Positions 24,890 to 34,084 are shown, counted from the stretch's first letter. The stretch is DNA of 52,646 nucleotides from Acidimicrobiales bacterium (GCA_029263175.1 JAJCXZ010000048.1:1-52646), one strand, 5' to 3'. The notes: generated from the letters alone by a model not told the origin. Program-made: numbers and translations.

Positions 24890-26394
24890 GATGATCGACC
24901 GGTCCGAGCCTCGATTGCGTCCATGGCGAGGGAGCGGCCGTGATCGCCGCCCGTCGCCGAGCCACCGTTTCCATCGATCTCAGCGGGTGACGAGACGATC
25001 ACGGCGATGAGGCCCAGTATCAGCCACCACTGGCCGAGCCCGTAGACCACCCGCATGTTCGAGAGGTTGTTGACCACCACGTGCCCGGCGAGCACCGTCC
25101 ACAAAATGACGAGGAGTGTGCGGCTCGCGAAACTCGACCGGGAAAGCCTCGGGTACGCGGCGATCGATCTGAGGAACCACCAGACCGCAGGGCCGATATA
25201 GAGCGCGGCGACGAGGATTCCCTGCTCCGCGAGAAGGGTGAGGTAGAGATTGTGCGAGGCGCGGTCCTTTTCGGGCAGGAAGCCGGCCACCTCGCGCTGG
25301 TATTCCCGATCGAACTTGTCGTAGTTGCCGAAACCGAAGCCGGTGATCGGCTTCTCCTCCACCATCTGGAGAGCGGCATCGGCGAGCGGGAGTCGCTGGA
25401 GCGCGGTGTCCTCGGTTCCGAAGCGCTTCTCGATCGTGGTGACCTGTCGTTGGATGGTGCCGGTCAGCAACAGCACGATGACGATCGGGATCCCCGCCAG
25501 TGCCACGGGACGCATCTCCCGGCGATGGACGACGAGGAGGACGAACACACCTACGAACGCGGCGCCCCACACCGCCCGCGTGAAGGTGACCACCATCAAC
25601 ACCACGGACAGGGCGAAGAGGACCCGGAGCAGAATCCGCCGCACCCGACGGGTCTCGAACGCGGCCGCGTGGAGGGCGAGTGAGCCGGCCGCGAGCATGG
25701 TGACGCCGAAAACGCTCGGCGAGGCCAGTGAACCGGTGGTGCGGGTTCCGGCCCGACCCAGCCAGTCCTGGGGCAGGACTTCAGGCGCAGACCAGGAGAG
25801 CGCTCCGATGATGCCCTGGGTGACAATCACGAAGGCCGCGGCGGGAACGAGCCGCTGGATCGCATCCGATGAGGGCTGCATGACCCGGACCAGGAGATAG
25901 AGCAGCATCGGCACGCCGACCCGGTCGTAGAAGTCGATGATCGACGCGCCGGGCGCGTCGGACGTGTAGCCGATCGACACGAGCGTGAGCGCCACGTACC
26001 CCGCCATCATCAGCTCGGCCCGACCGAGCCGTGGCAGGCGGCCGGTTCGAAAACCGAGCAGTCTCGAAACGGCGACCAGGACGAGCACGACGATCGGCAA
26101 CAACCGGTGCACGGCCCAGAATCCGTACCGCACGGCACCGCCGGTCTGGAGGACGAAGGGGGCCACCACGAACCAGATGGCGACGGTCGCGAGCGGAGCC
26201 CGGTGCAACAACACGAACAACGGCAGAATGAGAAGCGCGGCCACGACGAGATACCAGAGTCCGGCTTGCACGAGAGACGCCGCCAGCGAACCCCCGAGCC
26301 CCGCAACCACGAACAGCGGGAGCGAGGGCGGCACCGGAAGCGACTTTGGTCGCCGGAGTCGGGAGCGGGGATCGTCGTGGAGGATCGAGCTCAT
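24886..26394 (-). CDS. O-antigen ligase / Wzy-type polymerase membrane protein
   Basis: 502 residues from ATG 26394, overlapping the preceding stop as ATGA. The protein is hydrophobic, with about 10-12 membrane helices and a large loop toward the C-terminus containing EEKPITGFGFGNYDKF...DRASHNLYLTLLAEQGIL. The G-FG-N...H-N-x-YL-x-L-x-E-G pattern is the WzyC/O-antigen-ligase signature. It should join lipid-linked repeats into polymer or transfer the polymer to an acceptor on the outer face. No other Wzy candidate is seen in the window, so this is the most likely polymerase. Confidence 0.85.
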   Translation of the reverse strand: MSSILHDDPRSRLRRPKSLPVPPSLPLFVVAGLGGSLAASLVQAGLWYLVVAALLILPLFVLLHRAPLATVAIWFVVAPFVLQTGGAVRYGFWAVHRLLPIVVLVLVAVSRLLGFRTGRLPRLGRAELMMAGYVALTLVSIGYTSDAPGASIIDFYDRVGVPMLLYLLVRVMQPSSDAIQRLVPAAAFVIVTQGIIGALSWSAPEVLPQDWLGRAGTRTTGSLASPSVFGVTMLAAGSLALHAAAFETRRVRRILLRVLFALSVVLMVVTFTRAVWGAAFVGVFVLLVVHRREMRPVALAGIPIVIVLLLTGTIQRQVTTIEKRFGTEDTALQRLPLADAALQMVEEKPITGFGFGNYDKFDREYQREVAGFLPEKDRASHNLYLTLLAEQGILVAALYIGPAVWWFLRSIAAYPRLSRSSFASRTLLVILWTVLAGHVVVNNLSNMRVVYGLGQWWLILGLIAVIVSSPAEIDGNGGSATGGDHGRSLAMDAIEARTGRSS

Positions 26395-27392
26395 TGGTCG
26401 TCGACGATCATCCGCGCGCCGGGTTTGCGTCCCAGAATCCTGGGGAAGCGCTGCTGCGACTCCTCGACGGCGCGCCAGGCGACGAGCCGGGCAGCCTGAT
26501 TGGGCCAGTCGAGGGCACCGAAGCGAAGACGGCCCGCGACGCCGAGTCTGGTCCGGGTCGCCTCGTAGCCGTGGGCCCTCATTCGTCGGCCGGCGTGCAG
26601 CTCCATGAAGGCCAGCTCACGCTCGGGCACCTTGCCCGCGAACCGGCCGATGTGGTCTGGCGAGAGCAACTCCTCCGGGTTTCCCACGGCGGCAGTCTCC
26701 CGGAGTCGCCCGCGGTGCCGAGGCGCAGCATCCATCTCCAGCATGGCGGGGTGGTAGTCCTCCCCGAGGAAGCCACAGACTTCCCTCAGGGTGCATTCCG
26801 TGTCGTGGACCAGGTCCTCGAACCGCACGATGAGGTAGTGGTGCGGATGGTTGGCGACGTGGCGGTCCGCGAGGCGGGTGGAGTAGTTCCAGCGGGCAGT
26901 GGCGCCACCGGCGCGACCCTTGCCGTTGGGCCAGCGCTCGAGCGACGCGAGATATCGGTCCCGAGGATCACGCAGCATGTGGACGATCCTCAAGTCGTCG
27001 TAGGCATCGAAGAGATGATCGGCGTAGCGCTCGATGAGGCCCGTCTGCGCACCCCAGCGGGCCTTGCCTTCCCCCTCGGCGAAGTGCTTCAGGAAGAGGC
27101 TGAACAGGTGGGCATAGCTGGCCGGTCCGGCGTGGAACTCCCGTTCGATGCGGGCGCGGTCCGGCTCGAGGAACCGAACGTGCTTGTAGCAGAGGAGGGC
27201 GTTGAGGCACCGTTGGAAGTTCTCTTCACGCGACAGGTCACCGTATTGGCCGTAGAAGTACGTCCACATGTTGGATCCCACGGCCGGAATCGAGATGCGG
27301 GGGTGCGAACTCAGGTAGCCGCTGAGGGTGGTCTTCCCGCTGCGGTCGAGGCCTCCGACATACACGGGACCCACGCCCCGGTCAGACTCCAC
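26391..27392 (-). CDS. Sulfotransferase B
   Basis: 333 residues from GTG 27392, which overlaps the Wzz-like gene's end by 11 nt and has CAGGA upstream; a GTG at 27374 is an alternative. The phosphosulfate loop is VGGLDRSGKTTLSGYLSSHP (about 12-31), and the 3'-phosphate element is RIVHMLRDPRDRYLASLERW further on, then YLIVRFEDLV. In this protein the SGT of the loop is SGKTT, giving a Walker-like look. Placed next to a Wzz-like gene, as are sulfotransferases C and D. It probably sulfates the polysaccharide from PAPS. Confidence 0.85.
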   Translation of the reverse strand: MESDRGVGPVYVGGLDRSGKTTLSGYLSSHPRISIPAVGSNMWTYFYGQYGDLSREENFQRCLNALLCYKHVRFLEPDRARIEREFHAGPASYAHLFSLFLKHFAEGEGKARWGAQTGLIERYADHLFDAYDDLRIVHMLRDPRDRYLASLERWPNGKGRAGGATARWNYSTRLADRHVANHPHHYLIVRFEDLVHDTECTLREVCGFLGEDYHPAMLEMDAAPRHRGRLRETAAVGNPEELLSPDHIGRFAGKVPERELAFMELHAGRRMRAHGYEATRTRLGVAGRLRFGALDWPNQAARLVAWRAVEESQQRFPRILGRKPGARMIVDDQ

Positions 27393-28572
27393 GGGCGATC
27401 CTGAGGCTCTGGGTGCCGCCGACCAGGCCATCGGCATCACAGTCGCAGGTGTCAACCGAGGCGAAGAGCGAGGATTCGTCGCCACCGTGCCGCGGGATCG
27501 AGGGGAGAGCCTCGCTCCATTCCAGGATCAGCTTCTCCGCTTCCTTCCGTCGCACGTCAGGAAGGATGACGGCGAAAGTATTGTCGCCCACATACGCAAG
27601 CACATCCTCCACGCGAAGCTGGGGAAGCAGGGCCTGGGCGGCATCTCGGAGATCAAGCGGACCAATCTCAGCCTGGGATCCACTGGTCAGGGCCCTGCCC
27701 AGCCTGATGGTCATCACCGCCAGCGAGAAGAAACCGGTGATCGGGGTGTCGGCCGGCGCGTCGCTCGTCTCCTTCCTTGGCGGCGCAGATCGGGTGGAAA
27801 CATCACGCTTCGACGGGTCGTCGCGCTTCCAGCGAGGCGCGACGGTGCCTGCCGCCTTGTTGGACCGCTCGCGACGATCCGAGGGGATGTGGCAACGACT
27901 CATCTCCTGGACGAGCCGGAAACGGAAGTAGTCCTCGGTGTGTGCACCGGTCACTCCATCGGTGATGTTCATCGTCGACCGAAGCGGCTCTTCGTCGAGA
28001 TAGTCCGCCGCGAATGCGATCGTCACCCCGACGCCGGCACCGAGCACCATGGCGAGGAACATGGTGAGACTGCCGTTGGACGCTTCGGCCGACTTGGGGG
28101 TGGTCGGGGCATCGAGTTGCACGAGGAGGAACACCTCATCGAGTTCCTCGAGGTAGGCACTGGTCTCCTGCCCGATGGCGTTGGCGAACACGGCAACCAC
28201 GTCCGGGTCGGGGCCACTCGCGCCGATCTGGATGATGTTGGTGCCAGGCAACACGGAGGCTGTGACCGACAGTCCCGATGTGGACAACCCATCGGACCTC
28301 AGCACCGATCGGGCGCGATCGTTCACCGCGTCGCTGCGGGCGATCCGCGCGTAGGTGGAGTTGATCTCCGCTCCCCGGTTGAGCGCGTCGGTGGCGCGGA
28401 CGACCTCATCGGTCTCGAGGTCCCGCGGTCGCACGACGTAGGTGCCGCTCGACTCGTAGACCGAGTCCTGTTGCCAGACGAATACCGCGCTGAGCAGGGT
28501 GGCGGTCACCGTCGCGATGACGATGACCTTCCACCGACTCAGAACGAGCTGGAGATATCGCTTCAGCTCCAC
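27382..28572 (-). CDS. Wzz-like chain-length protein with C-terminal degenerate GGDEF (copy 1)
   Basis: 396 residues from GTG 28572, preferred over GTG 28587 because a GGGGAG lies about 8 nt before it and the product then begins like Wzz proteins (ELKRYLQLVLSRW). The first membrane helix is at about 15-35, the extracytoplasmic Wzz region follows, and the second helix is at about 170-190. The cytosolic part has a Ser/Lys/Arg-rich linker and then a domain aligning with GGDEF: FFSLAVMTI, RVEDVLAYVGDNTFAVILP. The active site is GDNTF (329-333) in place of GGDEF, yet RVED (320-323) matches an I-site RxxD at the right spacing of five residues. It would set polymer length and may sense c-di-GMP (inference). 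Confidence 0.8.
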   Translation of the reverse strand: MELKRYLQLVLSRWKVIVIATVTATLLSAVFVWQQDSVYESSGTYVVRPRDLETDEVVRATDALNRGAEINSTYARIARSDAVNDRARSVLRSDGLSTSGLSVTASVLPGTNIIQIGASGPDPDVVAVFANAIGQETSAYLEELDEVFLLVQLDAPTTPKSAEASNGSLTMFLAMVLGAGVGVTIAFAADYLDEEPLRSTMNITDGVTGAHTEDYFRFRLVQEMSRCHIPSDRRERSNKAAGTVAPRWKRDDPSKRDVSTRSAPPRKETSDAPADTPITGFFSLAVMTIRLGRALTSGSQAEIGPLDLRDAAQALLPQLRVEDVLAYVGDNTFAVILPDVRRKEAEKLILEWSEALPSIPRHGGDESSLFASVDTCDCDADGLVGGTQSLRIARGV

Positions 28573-28696
28573 GTGCCTGCTCCCCACCCTCCGCTCAGCT
28601 CACGGGCCGGAAGTATACGAGCGGCCAGGGGGCTCACGGAGAACAGCGATCCCGGCAATGGACGACTCCGACTCGTGAAACGATGGGTTCTGTTCA

Positions 28697-30247
28697 TCAG
28701 CTCTTCCTCGATGCAGCAGGCTTGGTCGACCCTTTTCGGCCCGCAGAGCGGAGTTTCTCGCTGACCCGGGTGACGACGAGACGGTCGTCGGGATCGAGTC
28801 CGAAGGCGACGAACAGGGCGAGGAAGACCGCACCCAGCCCGGTCGACACTGCCAGCAGGAGTCCGATGCCGAGCACGTCGGGCAGCAGTTCGAGGGCCAG
28901 GAGACCCAGGCCGGAAGTGACTGCGGCCGCCACAATCGGCTTCCAACTCCGTCGATCCCAGGGAAGGATGCGCAGCAACACCCACAACTCCACCACACGA
29001 ACGACATTGATCGTGGTGGTCGAGATGAGCACCGCAATGGCGGCGCCGATCACCCCCCAGATCGGAATCAGCACGACGTTCGCGGCGATTGCCGTGACCA
29101 TCCACACGACCGAGTTGGCCATCTTCATCTTGTTGTGACTCGACATCGAGATCACCGGGCCGCACATACCCGTGGCCGCGTTGGCGAGTTCGGCAAAGGC
29201 GACGATTCGCAGCGCCGTCGCGCCGGCCTGGAAGTCGGCGCCGAAGATGGCGAGAAGCGACTCGGGCACGAGCACCATGACGAGGAACACCGGGAGATTG
29301 GCGGCCATGGTCCATCGGGTGGTCGTTGCGTACAGGCGTCCGAGTTGTTCGGTGTCACCGGCATCGTGGAGCTCGGCGAGGGTGGGCCGAAGGGCATCAC
29401 GAATCGAGGCATTGGCAACCCGACCGAGAGCGTTTGCGCTCGTGACGACCGAGAAGACACCCACATTGGCGGTCGAGCCGAACACCCCCAGCAGGAGCGG
29501 TTGAAGGCGGGTACGCACCACCCGCAGGACTCCGGCGAACCAGAACGGAAAGGAGAACGCGGTGATCTCACGCACATCGCGCCGGGCATCTCTGACCCCC
29601 ACGTGAAGCGGGAGACGGCGGTGAACGAAGTACACCAACAACACGATCGACGCGCCATACGAGAGGCCGAATGCGACGCCGGCTCGAAACGACGTCATCC
29701 CGAACACGGCCAACGACAACAACAGCAGGAATCGGATGACGGGCTGGACGATGTCCTCGGCCACTGTGGCCTGATCCATACGCTTGAACCCGCGGACCGA
29801 GGAGATCAGGAGCGTCTGGAGCGCCAGCACCGGCGCCGCCACCGCCGAGACGTGGATCAGGGGCACCAGTCTGGGCTCGTCGAACACATCGCGGGCAATG
29901 GGATCTGCGAAGACAGCCAGCACCGCGGCGACAAGCAACCCCGAGGTCATGGTGCCCACGAACCCGACCTGGAGCCCGCCCCGTACGCCACTCAGATCAC
30001 CGCGTCTGACCCGAACCGCTACGTGGCGCTCCATCGCCGTGTGCAGTCCGAGCGAAGCGACACCCGATGCTGCGAAGGCGACGCTCACGACCAGGATGTA
30101 GAGGCCATAGTCATCGGCTCCCAGCCAGCGGGCGAGAAGGGCAGCCATCACCAGTCTGATCGCGTAGGAGAAGACGCGGCCGGCGGCCACTACGCTCGCC
30201 CCGCGGGCGACGGACAGCAGCTCACCATCGGCTTGCACGGAGGTCAC
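28697..30247 (-). CDS. Wzx-type polysaccharide flippase (MOP superfamily)
   Basis: 516 residues from GTG 30247, which overlaps the copy 2 Wzz-like stop as GTGA. About 12-14 membrane helices are visible; the N-terminus VARGASVVAAGRVFSYAIRL and the ARWLGADDYGLYILV segment are typical of polysaccharide_synt/Wzx proteins. It should move lipid-linked repeat units across the membrane. The tail after the last helix is basic and Ser-rich. A gap of about 125 nt separates it from the Wzz-like gene downstream and contains TATACT, possibly an internal promoter. Confidence 0.88.
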   Translation of the reverse strand: MTSVQADGELLSVARGASVVAAGRVFSYAIRLVMAALLARWLGADDYGLYILVVSVAFAASGVASLGLHTAMERHVAVRVRRGDLSGVRGGLQVGFVGTMTSGLLVAAVLAVFADPIARDVFDEPRLVPLIHVSAVAAPVLALQTLLISSVRGFKRMDQATVAEDIVQPVIRFLLLLSLAVFGMTSFRAGVAFGLSYGASIVLLVYFVHRRLPLHVGVRDARRDVREITAFSFPFWFAGVLRVVRTRLQPLLLGVFGSTANVGVFSVVTSANALGRVANASIRDALRPTLAELHDAGDTEQLGRLYATTTRWTMAANLPVFLVMVLVPESLLAIFGADFQAGATALRIVAFAELANAATGMCGPVISMSSHNKMKMANSVVWMVTAIAANVVLIPIWGVIGAAIAVLISTTTINVVRVVELWVLLRILPWDRRSWKPIVAAAVTSGLGLLALELLPDVLGIGLLLAVSTGLGAVFLALFVAFGLDPDDRLVVTRVSEKLRSAGRKGSTKPAASRKS

Positions 30248-31305
30248 CGTCGGCCCCCCGACAGTCGAGCTTCCGGGTCGCCGAGAGGTTGGGGCGAGTA
30301 CTCGCACGCGCGCACGGTGAATTCCACGTCATGAACCAGCGAGTGCCGCTGGAAGGCGGTCGCCGTCACTGTCTTCCATGCTTCCACTACCGAGCGGGCT
30401 TGCTCGAGTTCGACATTGGGCAGGATCGCCACAAAGCGGCTCTCCCCGACATACCCGAGCATTTCTGGCTCGATCAGGGTCTGCCGTAGCCCCCCGACGA
30501 TCAACCGGAGTTCTTCATCTGAGAATGTGGCCGGCAGGGGCTCGTCACTCAGTCGTCGATGTCGCATCTCGATCTGCATCACGATCAGACTGAACTTGGC
30601 GTCCGCGGTCTGGCACCGAGAGATCTCCTCGTCGAACCGAAGCACCATGTACCGCCGATTGAACGCGGTCGAGCGCTCGTCGACGATGTTGCGCAACCGT
30701 ACTCGAGGCGAACTCAAGGTGTGCTGGGACTCCACCGCCACGGCAACCGTGGTAGATGCCACCAGACCCAACATCGCTGCTCCCAGGACGATCCACCCGA
30801 CCGGTCGCCCCGCCGAGGCGTCCGGCAGGGCCGGAGCATCGAGGGCGGTGAGGACAAACAAGTCGTCGATCTCGCGAACGAATTCCTGGGTGGCCTCGCC
30901 CACCGCGGCGGCCATCGCCTGGGCGACTTGAGGATCGTCGGCCCGGGCTCCGATCTTCAAGATGTTGGTGTCGGGCACCACGGCGCTGGTGATCTCGAGA
31001 CTGTCGTCGGTAGCGGGGCCGCCTGCAGCCGACAGGTCGTTCCGGGCCTGGTCGGCAACGAGTTCGCTGCCCGCGATCTCCGCGAAGGTGGCGGTGATCT
31101 CGTCGCTCGCGGTGAGCGTCGCGGTTGCCCGGACGAGTTCTGATTCGTTGGCGGCCAGCGCGCCCACCACATAGGTCCCCTCGGACGCGTACAGCGCCTG
31201 ACCGCGGCTGGCCCAGGCAAAAGCCACCACGGCGGCGACGATCGCAGTGAGCGCGACAACAAGCGCCCATCGCCGAAGCAGCCAGCCGACTCGATCTGCA
31301 GTCAC
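30244..31305 (-). CDS. Wzz-like chain-length protein with C-terminal degenerate GGDEF (copy 2)
   Basis: 353 residues from GTG 31305, with AAGGAG about 9 nt upstream. Membrane helices are at about 14-32 and 169-190 with the extracytoplasmic Wzz region (SEGTYVVGAL...TNILKIGA) between. The cytosolic part (about 213-345) aligns with GGDEF domains: FNRRYMVLRFDEEISR is the N-terminal LTGLxNRRYF-like helix, FSLIVMQIE the first strand, and YVGESRFVAILP the hairpin. The active site is GESRF (287-291), and no RxxD precedes it, so neither catalysis nor I-site binding is expected. It heads the minus-strand arm of the locus. Confidence 0.8.
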   Translation of the reverse strand: MTADRVGWLLRRWALVVALTAIVAAVVAFAWASRGQALYASEGTYVVGALAANESELVRATATLTASDEITATFAEIAGSELVADQARNDLSAAGGPATDDSLEITSAVVPDTNILKIGARADDPQVAQAMAAAVGEATQEFVREIDDLFVLTALDAPALPDASAGRPVGWIVLGAAMLGLVASTTVAVAVESQHTLSSPRVRLRNIVDERSTAFNRRYMVLRFDEEISRCQTADAKFSLIVMQIEMRHRRLSDEPLPATFSDEELRLIVGGLRQTLIEPEMLGYVGESRFVAILPNVELEQARSVVEAWKTVTATAFQRHSLVHDVEFTVRACEYSPQPLGDPEARLSGGRR

Positions 31306-31318
31306 GCCAACAACTCCT

Positions 31319-31354
31319 TCAGCAACAGTGCCTTTCCCTCAGCAACAGTGCCTT
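31319..31354. repeat. Two-copy 20-bp tandem repeat upstream of Wzz-like copy 2
   Basis: TCAGCAACAGTGCCTT occurs at 31319-31334 and again at 31339-31354, just ahead of the minus-strand gene starting at 31305 and in the 202-bp gap before the divergent sulfotransferase. It could be a doubled regulator site or a slippage duplication. Nothing else is recognised in 31355-31507. Confidence 0.6.
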
Positions 31355-31507
31355 CCTCGCCACTCCACGCCAAGTCGCCACACCGGACAGTGAATCCGGG
31401 AGCAGCGCGAACTCGCCCGACAGCCCGTTCTCGGGGCCTCCGGAGCGCAATCGTACACCACTAATCGCGTTCATGGAAACACGTAGCGTGCAACCCGTTC
31501 ATACGAG

Positions 31508-32491
31508 ATGGAGGCCGAGACAGGGCCGAGTATCCTTGCCGCCATGTCGAGCGGAGGACCCTCATCCGGGGGGCCCATCTTCCTTGCCGGGGTGGATCGA
31601 TCGGGAATCGGCCTCCTCTGCGAGGTGCTCGAATCCCACCGCCACGTGTCAATGACACGAAGGACCGACTTCTGGTCGAACTATGCCCGGCGGCTGGGCG
31701 ACCTCGCCGACCGAGCGGGCCTCGACCGCGCCCTCGTCACCATGATGCGCGATTCACGAATGCGGGTCCTCGAGCCAGACGTCGACCGCCTACACCTCGA
31801 CATGGCCGCCGGCCCGGCCACCCCCGCCCGTCTCTTCGAACTACTCCAGGTCCAGCTGATGGAACGGCGGGGATGCTCGCGCTGGGGCGACAAGTCGCTG
31901 GGGGCGGAGCGCCATGCGGAGCTGATCCTGTCGTCGTACCCGGCAGCTCGGATCGTCCATGTGTTGCGCGACCCGCGAGACCGATATGCCTCCCACAAAC
32001 TCCATCGGGGGCTCGGTGGCGGCGGTCTCGGTTCGGCGACCGCGCTCGGGCGGTGGTCCGCGCGGCTGGCCTCGATCAACGAGCAGCGCTTCGACGGGCG
32101 ATACCTCGTGGTGCGCTACGAGGATCTCGTCACCGATCCCGAGCCGACACTGCTCAGGATCAGCAAGTTTCTCGATCTCGACCCGCGTGACGGCGAGCAC
32201 GCACTCCCCGGAGAGGCGGAGCCGCTCCCTCTCACCACTGCGTCGGTGGGTCGTTTTCACGACGACATCTCCCGACCGGAGCGCCGCTTCATCGAGCTCC
32301 TGACGCGGAACGGGATGGCACGGTGGGGCTACGAGGGCACCGATCACGCGATGTCGCGTGCGGCAGCGTTTCGCTTCTGGTGCCGAGTAGTACCAAGGCA
32401 GACAATCTACGCCACACTGTGGCGCCCGAGAATGGCGCTGCGTGAGTCCCGGGGCCGCGGTCCCTCGCGACACCGCCTGACCGAGGTCTGA
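31508..32491 (+). CDS. Sulfotransferase C
   Basis: 327 residues from ATG 31508 (ATG 31544 is an alternative that removes a 12-residue tail). The phosphosulfate region is FLAGVDRSGIGLLCEVLESH (about 25-44), where the usual GT is replaced by IG, and it is followed by the MTRRTDFWSNY segment shared with sulfotransferase E. The 3'-phosphate element is RIVHVLRDPRDRYASH, then YLVVRYEDLVTDPE. It is the first gene of the short plus-strand pair with the APS-kinase-like gene. The altered loop leaves some doubt about activity. Confidence 0.82.
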   Translation: MEAETGPSILAAMSSGGPSSGGPIFLAGVDRSGIGLLCEVLESHRHVSMTRRTDFWSNYARRLGDLADRAGLDRALVTMMRDSRMRVLEPDVDRLHLDMAAGPATPARLFELLQVQLMERRGCSRWGDKSLGAERHAELILSSYPAARIVHVLRDPRDRYASHKLHRGLGGGGLGSATALGRWSARLASINEQRFDGRYLVVRYEDLVTDPEPTLLRISKFLDLDPRDGEHALPGEAEPLPLTTASVGRFHDDISRPERRFIELLTRNGMARWGYEGTDHAMSRAAAFRFWCRVVPRQTIYATLWRPRMALRESRGRGPSRHRLTEV

Positions 32492-32512
32492 ACCGAAGGC
32501 GAGCTCAGCGAC

Positions 32513-33094
32513 GTGAACATGCCCAATGCACGAGACCACGACTTCCCGGCCCCAGCGCCCGGCGTCTGCATCTGGCTCACCGGCCGGAGCGGAGCGGGTA
32601 AGTCGACCGTGACGGCCGCCCTCCTCCCGATGCTCGCCGCCCGAGGTCGGGTGGTCACCGTGCTCGACACCGTGCCCCTCCTGGCGAAGACTCCCGGAGA
32701 ACAGGGGAGCCAAGGGAAGCTCCTGCGCAAGGCATTTGTCGCGTCCGAAGTGGTACGCCACGGCGGCATCGCCATCTGCGTCACGGTGAGTGCCCGCAGC
32801 TCGGTCCGCAGAGAAGCGCGAGAGATCGTCGGGACGCACGGCTTCTTCGAAGTCCACTTTGATCTGAGCAAGGACATCGCCGAGCAGCGCCGGCTTCAGC
32901 GCGGGAGCAAGCGAGCCTTCACCAAGCGGTTGAAAGGTTCAATGAAGTCGCTGCTCGCGGTGTTCGGCGAGCGTCACCGAACCGACTATGAACCACCCGA
33001 GAACGCGGCCGTGACCATCGATGCCGGCCGCCAGACGCCCGAAGAGGCCGCGGACGCGATCATGACCGCCCTCATCGCGGCAGACCACGTCTAG
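32513..33094 (+). CDS. Adenylylsulfate-kinase-like P-loop protein, divergent
   Basis: 193 residues from GTG 32513; ATG 32519 is also possible. Walker A GRSGAGKS (24-31) inside CIWLTGRSGAGKSTV and a late YEPPENA (159-165) match APS kinase, which makes the sulfate donor PAPS from adenylylsulfate and ATP. However the DGD-x-(V/L)R motif after VVTVL is LDTVPLL (51-57), and the FTG-x-x-x-PYE motif is reduced to RTDYEPP. The basic stretch RGSKRAFTKRLKGSMKS (130-146) replaces the usual KGLY-x-K region. It may have shifted substrate. Its place 21 nt after a sulfotransferase still ties it to sulfation. Confidence 0.7.
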   Translation: MNMPNARDHDFPAPAPGVCIWLTGRSGAGKSTVTAALLPMLAARGRVVTVLDTVPLLAKTPGEQGSQGKLLRKAFVASEVVRHGGIAICVTVSARSSVRREAREIVGTHGFFEVHFDLSKDIAEQRRLQRGSKRAFTKRLKGSMKSLLAVFGERHRTDYEPPENAAVTIDAGRQTPEEAADAIMTALIAADHV

Positions 33095-33100
33095 GCCGGG

Positions 33101-34084
33101 TCAGGCCACCTCACTCGACCCCATCGGCTCCTCGTGAGCACAGCGGGCGAGCCGGTGATGGGCGAGCTGTTGGCGAAGACCCTCTTCGAGCCCTACGACC
33201 GGCTGCCAGCCGAGCATGGACTGGGCGAGTTCGGTGCTGCCCCCGGTGCGATGGACATCGCCGATCTGGGCGTCCTTGGCCAGGATCGGAACTTCACTGC
33301 CGGCGAGCGAGCCGACCAGATCGATCGCCTCTCGCATCGAGGTGTGGCCGCCGCCCGCGATGTTGAAGCAGCTGCCCGGTTCGACATCAGCAGCGGCCGC
33401 GGCGATGTTGGCGGCCACGATGTCAGAGACGAATGTGAAGTCGCGTATCTGCGACCCATCACCGAAGAGCGGGAACGCGGGGCCGCCCAGAACCGCCTCA
33501 GACAGGCGATGGAAGGCCATGTCAGGCCGCTGACGGGGCCCGTAGACGGTGAAGTAGCGCAGGGACACCGTGTGCACACCGAGATTGCTGCCGTAGAGCC
33601 GGCACAGGTGTTCTGCGGCGAGTTTCGTGACACCGTAGGGGCTGTGCGGCTTGGGCAGATCGGCTTCGGTGGTCGGGTAGTGCTCAGCATTGCCGTAGAC
33701 CGATGACGAGGACGCGTAGACGACGCGGGGTCGTCGGACCGAGTTCGCCACCGCTTCGAGGAGGATCTGGGTTGCCGCGATGTTGTCGTGTTGGTACGTC
33801 GCGAAGTCCGATCCCCACGACGCACGAACGCCGGCCTGAGCGGCCTGGTGGAAGATCACGTCGACGTCGTCGACGACGTGCTCGAGGCCGGCGGCGCACA
33901 AATCAACCTCGCGGAGCTCGAAACTCGGGTTCGCAATTGCGTCGGCGAGATTGGCGCGCTTGATCGGCTCGGCGTAGTAGTCTGAGAACCGGTCGATCCC
34001 AATGACCGACCAGTCACGGGCTAGCAACGCATCACAGAGATTGCTGCCCACAAAGCCGGCCGCACCGGTCACTACTGCCCTCAT
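33101..34084 (-). CDS. NAD-dependent sugar epimerase/dehydratase (extended SDR)
   Basis: 327 residues from ATG 34084 with AGAGGA upstream. The Rossmann motif GAAGFVGS (7-14), the S-Y-K triad in ASSSSVYG (S126) and SPYGVTK (Y150, K154), and the RYFTVYGPRQRPDMAF segment are those of UDP-sugar epimerases of the UDP-glucuronate/UDP-glucose 4-epimerase group. It would interconvert a nucleotide sugar for the polysaccharide. It is convergent with the APS-kinase-like gene, 6 nt apart, and divergent from the sugar transferase. Confidence 0.9.
   Translation of the reverse strand: MRAVVTGAAGFVGSNLCDALLARDWSVIGIDRFSDYYAEPIKRANLADAIANPSFELREVDLCAAGLEHVVDDVDVIFHQAAQAGVRASWGSDFATYQHDNIAATQILLEAVANSVRRPRVVYASSSSVYGNAEHYPTTEADLPKPHSPYGVTKLAAEHLCRLYGSNLGVHTVSLRYFTVYGPRQRPDMAFHRLSEAVLGGPAFPLFGDGSQIRDFTFVSDIVAANIAAAAADVEPGSCFNIAGGGHTSMREAIDLVGSLAGSEVPILAKDAQIGDVHRTGGSTELAQSMLGWQPVVGLEEGLRQQLAHHRLARCAHEEPMGSSEVA

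Noticed and set aside
28587-28697. Internal promoter with TATACT between the flippase and Wzz-like copy 1
   Set aside because: A -10-like hexamer is present but no acceptable -35 lies at 16-18 bp, so it is mentioned only as a possibility.
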